NCBI GenBank assembly: GCA_022539475.1
Contig: VCMS01000138.1
Location: 78,479 to 142,478, forward strand
Source of the DNA: Gracilaria domingensis
Taxonomy: Eukaryota; Rhodophyta; Florideophyceae; Gracilariales; Gracilariaceae
Direction: 5' to 3'
Length of the DNA stretch: 64,000 nucleotides
Shown here: in pieces, positions 40,924 through 48,859 of the stretch
Position numbering within the stretch: position 1 is the stretch's first letter
Layout: every line of letters starts with the position of its first letter
Translations under genes and position numbers: made by a program
The notes under the pieces: model-generated
Database searches by the model: none
What the model was told of the DNA's origin: nothing
The model's input: the letters and a program-made list of their open reading frames with translations, nothing else

Positions 40924-41478
40924 CTACTCATCCTCGAGGCTCTTCTCGTATTCCTCCGCACTCATAAGCGGCTCCATCTCGCCAGGATCGGAAAGCTTGA
41001 CCTGGAAGATCCATCCATCCCCATGGGGTTCGCTATTAATCAGATCTGGGGCTTCTTCTAGACGTTCATTGACGCCAACGATCTCACCATTGAAAGGCGA
41101 GTATATGTCTGCAGCTGCCTTCACGGATTCGACAGTAGCAGCGCGTTCACCTGATACAGCCTCGGAACCCTTTTCCGGCAAATCCGCAAACACAATATCG
41201 CCCAGTGCGACCTGAGCGTGCTCAGTGATGCCCACAGTGGCTACATCGCCTTCCATCTTTGCCCATTCATGGGACTTATTGTACTTGCGATCACTTGGGT
41301 CTTCGCGGGCACGAGCACACAGTTAGCCAAGGCTGCACGCAAACCGAAGGCATCACGCGCAGCAGGGAGACGGACGCAACTTACAACTCGAGAAAGCACG
41401 CACCAACGTTGGGCGCGCAAGAGCGGGCGCGGTTTGCACAATACGGCGCAACGGAAGAGAGCGAAGAAGGGAAGCCAT
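40924..41478 (-). CDS. Glycine cleavage system H protein, mitochondrial (spliced)
   Basis: Two exons: 41478-41385 and 41300-40924, total 471 nt, 156 residues. The 84-bp intron has a GTAAGT donor, a CTAAC branch-like site and an AG acceptor, and splicing joins the frame exactly (T/AC gives Tyr32). Exon 1 encodes a typical Arg/Leu-rich mitochondrial presequence (MASLLRSLPLRRIV...). The mature protein has KSHEWAKMEGDVATVGIT, the lipoyl site ATVESVKAAADIYSP (Lys92) and the C-terminal GDGWIFQVKL. It carries the aminomethyl group between the P, T and L proteins of the glycine decarboxylase, central to photorespiration in algae. Confidence 0.9.
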
Positions 41479-41774
41479 GGAGGTTTAACGCTCGAACGCC
41501 GAAGATATAAACGCTGGGACTCAGACGGATCGACAAGACGGACAAGCAAAGATTATGGCAAAGACGAGAGTGCAGCTTTATCCCTCCTCCGAGGCGTAAC
41601 GGTGGGCTAAAGGCCAGAAGCAAACGCTCACAGATGAGCGCAGAAGAAGCCATTGTGTGGCTGGCGATGCAGATCGCGTGCATCACCTGCGCCAGATCGG
41701 CGCGTAGCGCATCGCGCCACCGCGAGCACGTGTCCAGGGGCGTCTGGCGAGTGGTGTCCCATGGGCGCGGCCAA

Positions 41775-44039
41775 TCATCGCGCATGCCACTTGCGCGCCA
41801 GACTACGCGAGAGCGCCGAGGCCAGCGCGCTCACCTTGTTGGACGCCATCAGCGCCGGTTGCACCTCGCGCGTGTGCTCCGCCTCGCGCTGCGGCTCTCC
41901 ATCGTGATTCTGCTGCGACTCGTGCTTCTGCTCGGCCGCTTCGTGCTTGTGTCGTGACTTCTTCTTCTTCTTCCGCTCACTGCTCTCTCCCTCGCCCTTC
42001 TCACGCTTCCGCTTCTTCTTTTTCCTCTCGCTCTTGTCCTGTGAGCCGCGTCTAAATGAACCCTCCTCTCCACTTTCCTTCGCCCCCTTCTTGCCACGCT
42101 CCCTCTCCCCACGCTCGCTGCCCTCCATTTTCCCCTCATCGCCCGAAATTTCTCTATCAGCGCCCGCCCGCTGTGTCTTGACAGCTACATCTCCATTGCC
42201 ATGCACAGCCCCTCTCACTCGACCTTGCACCTGAGTACGGAACTGAACATGTCCATCCCTCACAGGCTCGCTCTTTGTCTCTCCTGATTCCTGTGACACC
42301 AGCGGAGCGAGATTCACTGCCTCCAACGCAGACTCGTACTTAGTAGAAAGCACATGATTCTGAGATGAACTTCTCTCCCTATCATCACTTTCGCTTTTTT
42401 CTTTCGCGTCAGATGCTTTGCGCTTCTTCTCCGGTGGAACGCCAGCTTGTGAAGATGCCGTGCCTTTCGAAGAACTCTGCTTTTTGTCGCCCTGATTTTG
42501 CTGACTTTCTCTGTAGCTCTCACTGAGATCATACGCGTGACGCTTTCTTTTCTCTTTGCTTCTGTGCTTCTCTTTCTTCTTCTTTTCCTTATCACCTCGT
42601 TTCGCTTTTTGCTTTTCCTTTTCCTTTCGCTTTTCCTTGTCCTTGCTCTTCTTCTTCTTTTTCAGTTCCGTCAGACCCAAGTGAACGCCTTCAGACTCAA
42701 CCTTAGGCTCAACTTTGCGCACCTCCAGCACGGAGTCCGAGTGCCGTCTCTTCTTCTTCCGTTTGGAGCTCGGTGTTCCGTGCTTTTCCTTCTCGTCCTT
42801 GCTCCTCTTTCGCTTTTTGTCATGCTTGCTTTTGCAAGTCTTATCCTTGCTTTTCTCTTCGCTCCTTTCGGATGGTTGAGATTTTTCCACCGTAATTGGC
42901 GTTTGAGGTGCAAGTTGCAACTCTTCCTTCTGTTTCAATATTGGGTGTACCGCGCTTTCAGGAGTTGTATTCTCGTCGTTGGAGCCATTGTCGATGTTCT
43001 CGGCTGCTTGGCGTTGGGAAGGTTGAGGACCATCTCGTGGTGCTTCAGTACGTTGAATGTTTTGCGGTTCCTCCTCCATGGTATCTGGCGTCCCTGCTTG
43101 TAGCGGCTCGGGTAGCTCCTCTTGCGACTCGCCATCGTCGTCATCCGCGAAAACCGTATGTTGGGCGGGCATCGCATCCATGGTGTCCGCTTCTGCGTCC
43201 GCCACTCCATTAGCTCGCCGTTGCAGGGGCTGTTTGCTGCTTAGCAGATTCGGGTTGACGGGCTCGAGCACGTCGCCGAAGGGGTTGTCTGCTGCCAAAA
43301 GCAGTTGCTCCGCATCGCGCTGGGCATGGCGCTTCGCCCTCTCGATGGCAGAGCGCTTGGTGACGTTGAACACATCGACGTTGGGCGTGTCGCTGTCCTC
43401 ATGGCGCTCTGGCTGTTGCGGGGATACGAACTGGCCGGGCACTTCTTCCGGTGGCATGAGAAGTCCCAGCGAACTTGGCGGGGTAGGTTCGTAGCACAGA
43501 CGATGGTCAAGAGATGCCAAGATCTGAAACAGACCTTCGCGAGTGGCCTTTGTGTGGGTGACGACGAATCGAAGCTGCCTGCCCATGGTGAGGTCGTTTT
43601 CAGGCGCGGCGTGGTGATCGGATCTGGTCCACTGATACGGGCGATTCGCGTCGTACTGAAACATGTTGCGCACGGCATGGAGCGGAAGAACGGCGTGAAA
43701 GGTGCGAAACACGCGAAGCGCAAGATGATCCGGGCCGACGTAGTTGATGACGCCCACCATAACGGAGCCGACGGGCGGGTTGAACAGCAGCAGTCTCAGG
43801 CGCGCCGCCACGTGCGCAAACGGCGACGCGTCGACGAAGGCCGGAGGGTGCAGCAGCTTGAGCGGCCCGATGTGCGCAACCACCACGCCGTTGAGGCTGT
43901 GGTTGTACCGCATGAGCAGATTGCCAAACGCCATCTGCGTCGCAGAGCACACCGGGTCCGCCAGCTGCGCCGGGCTCAGCGACAGATGCACGCGCGCGTC
44001 GACGCGTCGCCACGCCGCGCGAAGCGGCGGCGACGGCAT
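41775..44039 (-). CDS. RNA polymerase I subunit RPA43-like protein
   Basis: 754 residues from the ATG at 44039; the open frame upstream is Arg-rich shadow. The first 200 residues match the RPA43/Rpb7-N plus OB arrangement: VHLSLSPAQLADP, LLMRYNHSLNGVVVAHI, SPFAHVAARLRLLLFNPPVGSVMVGVINYVGPDHLALRVFRTFHAVLPL. The rest is acidic then overwhelmingly Lys/Glu/Arg-rich (KKKKSKDKEKRKEKEK-like), as in RPA43 tails but much longer than the human protein (338 residues). RPA43 pairs with RPA14-type partners in the Pol I stalk and contacts RRN3. Identification rests on the N-terminal fold pattern. Confidence 0.6.
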   Translation of the reverse strand: MPSPPLRAAWRRVDARVHLSLSPAQLADPVCSATQMAFGNLLMRYNHSLNGVVVAHIGPLKLLHPPAFVDASPFAHVAARLRLLLFNPPVGSVMVGVINYVGPDHLALRVFRTFHAVLPLHAVRNMFQYDANRPYQWTRSDHHAAPENDLTMGRQLRFVVTHTKATREGLFQILASLDHRLCYEPTPPSSLGLLMPPEEVPGQFVSPQQPERHEDSDTPNVDVFNVTKRSAIERAKRHAQRDAEQLLLAADNPFGDVLEPVNPNLLSSKQPLQRRANGVADAEADTMDAMPAQHTVFADDDDGESQEELPEPLQAGTPDTMEEEPQNIQRTEAPRDGPQPSQRQAAENIDNGSNDENTTPESAVHPILKQKEELQLAPQTPITVEKSQPSERSEEKSKDKTCKSKHDKKRKRSKDEKEKHGTPSSKRKKKRRHSDSVLEVRKVEPKVESEGVHLGLTELKKKKKSKDKEKRKEKEKQKAKRGDKEKKKKEKHRSKEKRKRHAYDLSESYRESQQNQGDKKQSSSKGTASSQAGVPPEKKRKASDAKEKSESDDRERSSSQNHVLSTKYESALEAVNLAPLVSQESGETKSEPVRDGHVQFRTQVQGRVRGAVHGNGDVAVKTQRAGADREISGDEGKMEGSERGERERGKKGAKESGEEGSFRRGSQDKSERKKKKRKREKGEGESSERKKKKKSRHKHEAAEQKHESQQNHDGEPQREAEHTREVQPALMASNKVSALASALSRSLARKWHAR

Positions 44040-44470
44040 TTTCGAGAGTGCGCGGTGCGCGCGCGGCTGCGGCAACCTCCTCGCGCCCCCCGTCGTGCGT
44101 CCAACTCGCCGCGCTGCGCAGTGCGTGCGTTTGGTATCGTCGTGCGCGCGCCGCGCGCGGCCGGGCGATGCACGGCGCGGCGGCGCACCGGCGCGTGCAC
44201 CGGTGCCCACGGCGGCATGCGTGCGGAAAGCAGTGCGCGAGTGCCGCACGTTTTGATCGCTCGCAGTCGCAGGCGCGCAATCGCTCGGCCGACCGCTGGA
44301 CCGGTGGACATCGGGGGCGTGTGGAGTCATCTCGCGACGCGATGCGCTGGCAGGTAAGACCTTCTTCGTGTGCTCTAGCCGGGCTTCGTGGATAGGGAGA
44401 AGGGCGCGCGCTTGTGTGCTTGTCGTGGCGTGTCTGAGGCGCGCGCTCGCGCTTGCTTGCCGCTGCCGCC
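44040..44470. promoter_or_regulatory. Divergent promoter region RPA43-like / thiol dioxygenase
   Basis: 430 bp, GC-rich. ORFs through it are Arg/Ala-rich shadows. No TATA box is evident. Confidence 0.35.
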
Positions 44471-45312
44471 ATGGGTCGACTGCGCGCGTTCATCTCGTCC
44501 ATTGTGCCGCGATTCGTCCGCTCGTACGCCACGGCGCCGCGCTGCTCCCTGCCGCACGTCGCCGATGTCGCCAACTCCGTCGTGCAGCACGCGCGCGCCG
44601 CCGCGCCGGACAAGCAGCTTGCGCTCAGCGCGAGTCAGATTGAGCAGTTGGTGCACGCGGTCTCCACCATGAACGCGCACGATCTGGCCATTGACAAGCA
44701 GCGCTTCATCGATGAGGCAACGCACTGCGACGACTTTGAGTCCGTCGTGTACGTCCCCATCTCGGAGAATGAGAACTGTACCATAGCCGTTTTTGTCATT
44801 CCGCCCGGAAGAAGCATTCCTCTGCATGACCACCCGCACATGTATGTCGTTTCGCGCGTTTTGTGGGGCCAGCTTCGGGTCAAGGCTTATGATATCTTTC
44901 CCGATGATTCTGCCTCACTTGCTGACGGCCTCATGTTTGCGAGGGAAAACGGCGAGCAGCTCGTGCCTGCCGACCACGTCGAGATGCTCACCCCCACGTC
45001 GGGCAACGTCCACTCTTTCGCCACTTCGGAATGGACCGCTGTCTTTGATGTGCTGCTCCCGCCTTATGATTCCGAGCAAAATAGAGATTGCACCTACTAT
45101 CACGTTGAGCGTCTGGACCAATCTCGAAAACATGACCAAGCGAATGTCATCTTGAAGGTATGTTTTGACTATCTTGCTCAGTTTTTGTCTTTATTTCCCA
45201 TCCAACTCACTTACGAACACCACTTTCTATCTTATCAAAAATGCAGGAGGCCCCGTGTCCTGATTCCTTCAACACAGTTTCGTCGGAATACGTCGGTGTC
45301 CAAATCAACTAG
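44471..45312 (+). CDS. Thiol dioxygenase (PCO/ADO family), spliced
   Basis: Exons 44471-45157 and 45247-45312 (229 + 21 residues plus stop). The 89-bp intron runs from GTATGT to GCAG. The cupin core is clear: FVIPPGRSIPLHDHPHMYVVSRVLWGQLRVKAYD, with the His-x-His of the iron triad near residues 118-120, and SGNVHSFAT with the third His near 180. The exon 2 end (EAPCPDSFNTVSSEYVGVQIN) completes the C-terminus. Family members oxidise cysteamine or N-terminal Cys of proteins and act as oxygen sensors in plants and animals. The first ~25 residues (MGRLRAFISSIVPRFVRSYA) could be a mitochondrial presequence. Its stop overlaps the stop of the next gene. Confidence 0.85.
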
Positions 45313-45866
45313 TCCTCCAGTTCATCCAGCATCGTCGCCTTATGACCCCAGAAACCCGCATACTTCTCCAGTGTCACATCACTATCGCCTGCTCTGATTT
45401 GGCATGCCAATCGAAGTCTTCGTTCCGTTGTGTTCAGCATGCTATGCGGCGGGAAAGACAATCTTGCCTTCTCTCGCCATGAAATGGTTGGAGGTTCCAC
45501 TGTACCACTCACAACTGAAACCGCACATGTACCACAAGTACCAAGTCCCCTACATGTAACAACCAACCCTCCGTTGTGCGGATGACTGCCGTTGCGAATG
45601 AGCGTTGTACGAAGCTTTTCACCTCGTTGAACAGCGATTTTGCGCCCGCGATATGTCACCACCACAGTCTTGTCAGCTTCACACGCCATCGCTCTGATGT
45701 GCTCCACTCTGCGTTTGAAGCCCCAACATGGTACGTTTGATGTAAAAGCCCCATACCACCTTGTGCCTTCGCCGTTGCTTGCAATAAGGCGTCGCATGCC
45801 GTTGTGCTCAAGTCTCTGCTTGTGGCACAACCGTCCAACAGTCATTTGATGTAGACTGATACTCAT
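45309..45866 (-). CDS. 2Fe-2S ferredoxin-like protein, probably plastidial
   Basis: 185 residues. The cluster motif is CX5CX2C (TCRGLGTCGTCAV) plus a distal Cys about 40 residues on (RLACQI), wider than in photosynthetic ferredoxin PetF (CX4CX2CX29C). It ends GDSDVTLEKYAGFWGHK, a tail seen in plant/cyanobacterial ferredoxin-like proteins outside the PetF group. Residues 1-58 are basic and Ser/Thr-containing, compatible with a plastid transit peptide, and later Met residues (8, 24, 59) are alternative starts. An electron-transfer role is inferred. Its TAG (45311-45309) is interlocked with the TAG of the convergent dioxygenase. Confidence 0.7.
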   Translation of the reverse strand: MSISLHQMTVGRLCHKQRLEHNGMRRLIASNGEGTRWYGAFTSNVPCWGFKRRVEHIRAMACEADKTVVVTYRGRKIAVQRGEKLRTTLIRNGSHPHNGGLVVTCRGLGTCGTCAVSVVSGTVEPPTISWREKARLSFPPHSMLNTTERRLRLACQIRAGDSDVTLEKYAGFWGHKATMLDELED

Positions 45867-46392
45867 GCTGGGCCCCAGCAGCTGGGGTGTGCGAAGGCAT
45901 CAGCTGTGCAGCGTCGGGCAATGCGAGTCGCCACAGGGCTAATCATTTTGCAATACGGAAGCAATGTCCACCACTCGTGTGTTAAGTTAACACTGTTAAC
46001 CATCACGCACATGATGTGCGTTACGCGTTCGCAAGTTTATCTCGTTACGTTACCTGGGATTAGCTCAAATTTAATTAGCAATCCACAAATCACACTTGTC
46101 TGTCGGTCAGACCGCTTCGATCGTACTGGATTCGATTCGACAGCTTCTACGATATCATGGGTAAATCCGGCGAAGCAGAGCAAAGGGGGAAACGGGAAAC
46201 GAACAAACGAGACCTTTTCTAAGGGCATTTGAGGGGGAAACGATGTACAAGGGCACCTTTGGCACCGAAGGTACAGGTACTGTACGAAAGAATAAACTTT
46301 GCGAATGTTGCTCTTTCGGTTCACACAAATCCTCTTCTTCTTTAGTATTGCCCTCTACTAGTTTTCTTCACCAAGATCTCGCGCCATAGTCC
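45867..46392. other. Intergenic with a cluster of perfect palindromes
   Basis: 525 bp without a gene. Palindromes: 45873-45887 (CCCCAGC-A-GCTGGGG, overlapping the ferredoxin leader), 45979-45993 (GTGTTAA-G-TTAACAC), 45986-46000 (GTTAAC-ACT-GTTAAC), 46005-46021 (ACGCACAT-G-ATGTGCGT) and 46271-46285 (GTACAG-GTA-CTGTAC). Confidence 0.6.
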
Positions 46393-47670
46393 TTACTTGC
46401 TGCCACGATCATCATCAGGATCTTTGTATGTGTACGGCTTGCTCTTCGTGTTCAATCTTCTATTCTCATAAGAGTCTCTTGATGAAGCTCTGTATAGACA
46501 TTTTTCTTGACTCAACCCGTAAATGTCCTCATATACCGTTACCATTTTTCTTAGTGCACGCGACGCTTGGAAGTGAAAGAAATCCGTCTCAAAAGTAATA
46601 CTAACCACTTCTTCCGCACTGCTTTCCAGCCCCTTGATGACACGATCCATTATTTCCTTCAACGGCTGCTGTAGCATTAACAAGTTGATCTTTTTACGCG
46701 CCTTGCCGGGACTTTTGTTACGTCCATATCTTTTTTGTGCGACTGCCGCTCCTTCAAGCACAGCTTTATGTGCGATACATAAGGCTTGTTCGAGGCAGAT
46801 AGACGCGTCTTTGTCAGACAACTCTGCTAGTATGTTCCAAGGTTGAAAACTTAAAACTTCTCTTCCGTTGCCATCTCGTTCTAGTTGTATACGCTCTTCA
46901 ATTAAAGAAGGAAATGCAGCACGGTCGTCCCGTTGTTTCGATATAAAGGCGCAGCGAAGTATGTATTCCGAAATAGCCAACATATGAAACACAGTTTCCT
47001 GCATTTTCGCGTGTGTGTCATCTTCAAACCATTCTTTCAGTGCTTTGCAGCTTTTAATGGAAGAACTAAACACAGCAACTGCGTTCTTCGAGAGTGTAAT
47101 TCGTTGGATTTTCTCGTTCCCAATCATCATTTGTTTCCCAAAAACATTCTTTAGACCCCAGTAGACCAAAGCAGAAGAGGGGTATCGCTTCATCGCTTCG
47201 AGAACAACATCTGCTGCTCCGCCAGATGGCAACCTCGCCGCTAGGGAGCACACATTTTGCAAGAGACGTATGTCGGCCTTCGAGATTATCCTTCCAGTCA
47301 TGACTCCAATTTCATACTCTGCATGCAGACGTCTCGCGATCGCGTTGCCACGCAACTGTTTCGAGCTATGGTGTTGTTCCTTGTGTTTAGTGCTATTCGT
47401 ATTTGGACTGTGCTCATCCATTTTCTTTCGTGTCCATTCTAACATAGATGGAATCGTTCCCTGAAGTATAATCTCAGGCTTCGAGATCTCACTACGGCCT
47501 TCTTCGACAACTATAGAATATGTAGTCGAAGATGCTTCTTCATTACGACAACTTTGGGTTTTGAGAGGTTGGCAGGTAGGAGACCTGATCTTTTTACCAA
47601 TTCGATCTCTAACACCTCTCCCTTTTATACAAGGGGATTTAGACCTTAGCTTGGTCGTTTCGGGAGACAT
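46393..47670 (-). CDS. Hypothetical protein
   Basis: 425 residues from the ATG at 47670 (MSPETTKLRSK); the frame is open to 47814, but the extra 48 residues run through the palindromic GTACCC-rich leader. A basic, disordered N-terminal third (to about residue 115) is followed by mostly helical sequence with no recognised domain: ISKADIRLLQNVCSLAARLPSGGAADVVLEAMKRYPSSALVYWGLKN, here cited in part, suggests helical-repeat packing. The end is basic (KPYTYKDPDDDRGSK). Composition and codon usage look genuinely coding. I cannot suggest a function. Confidence 0.55.
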   Translation of the reverse strand: MSPETTKLRSKSPCIKGRGVRDRIGKKIRSPTCQPLKTQSCRNEEASSTTYSIVVEEGRSEISKPEIILQGTIPSMLEWTRKKMDEHSPNTNSTKHKEQHHSSKQLRGNAIARRLHAEYEIGVMTGRIISKADIRLLQNVCSLAARLPSGGAADVVLEAMKRYPSSALVYWGLKNVFGKQMMIGNEKIQRITLSKNAVAVFSSSIKSCKALKEWFEDDTHAKMQETVFHMLAISEYILRCAFISKQRDDRAAFPSLIEERIQLERDGNGREVLSFQPWNILAELSDKDASICLEQALCIAHKAVLEGAAVAQKRYGRNKSPGKARKKINLLMLQQPLKEIMDRVIKGLESSAEEVVSITFETDFFHFQASRALRKMVTVYEDIYGLSQEKCLYRASSRDSYENRRLNTKSKPYTYKDPDDDRGSK

Positions 47671-48859
47671 ATCTTTGGTATGTCGATCGTGACTCACGAT
47701 TCGTGAGGGAGCGCAATAAGAGCTACAGTACCCTTGTACCTTGGGCACTACCCTTGTGATACAAGATATTATAGCTCGACGCGCTACACGGTACCGTACA
47801 TTCGGGAATCTCAAATCGGGACAGCGTACCCATTCTACGCCGAAGAGGAAAAACTTTCATCATTATCTGGCACTCTCGCTGCCGTTCCGATAAATCTTCT
47901 TCTTGGTACCTCGAAATTCCATGAAAGTTCCATGTGCGTCATGATGACGCAGAAAATCGGATCAAAGTTCGAATTTCGAAGCACTTGGTAAGTCTTGGTT
48001 ATATCATCTGCCCATGCACGTGACAAATCTTCCCGCCGTGAGCTTATACAAAGATCTACCCTTTGTAATAACTTCGAGATCCCAAGGCACGTCAATCCTC
48101 GTGCGATTCGCGCGAATGGACGTTGCTGTGACGCCTAGGCCCTTGTATTTCTGCATCTTGAGGCGCTCTGCGTATTGTGCGGCGTTTAACAGCCTTAATC
48201 ATTGTCGCTCTCGGAAAGGTATATCATATACTTGCACGATAAAGCAGTGGACCAAGAAAGTGCAGCATCATGCGGCATGATGTCATTCGTGCGGCGCCGT
48301 GGTGCCATCGCCTTCATTGTGTAAGCGGAGTGTCTCAAAGGGAACAGAAGTTAACAAGTTCAGTATCAGTGGTCACCAGATAGTACCGGTTCTAGACCTT
48401 CTTCCTAAAAGGGACATGTTCTGTTTCGTTTTGACATGCGAACACGCAAAACGTTACACTGCTTGCACGCGTACATTTTACATCTATCGACAACTTTAGG
48501 ACATCTATTGTTTAGTTAGAAAGGCCTCCTTTCCGACAAGAAGGCTTAGCGCAAAAGGAACTATAACACTTTGTTCACACCTTGATCTCGAGTTGCAGAG
48601 AGAACTATACAGACCTTCAACCCAATGCTTCTTAAGGTTTCCCGCAATTATCTTCTTGTCGGCACTCGGAAGGCAGATGTCAATCGACCCCTGAAAACAA
48701 CATGGCCTTTGGCTCCTTCAATCATACGGAACTCAACCCAAAAGACCTGGAACGACTCTGCATGCTTACCACGCCGTCATGTATGGAGCTTTCCTCACGA
48801 CAGAGGACAAAAAGATTTGCCACATAGTTCATTCACAGTGCATCCCCAGATACGAAAAG
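47671..48859. other. Intergenic spacer
   Basis: About 1.2 kb with no gene supported. It contains CTTGT-GAT-ACAAG (about 47753-47765), ACGGTACCGT (about 47790-47799) and a perfect 17-bp palindrome at 48266-48282 (CATCATGC-G-GCATGATG). Confidence 0.5.

Noticed and set aside
46130-46200. GGATTCGATTCGA near 46130 as a tRNA T-arm
   Set aside because: No matching acceptor or anticodon arms around it.
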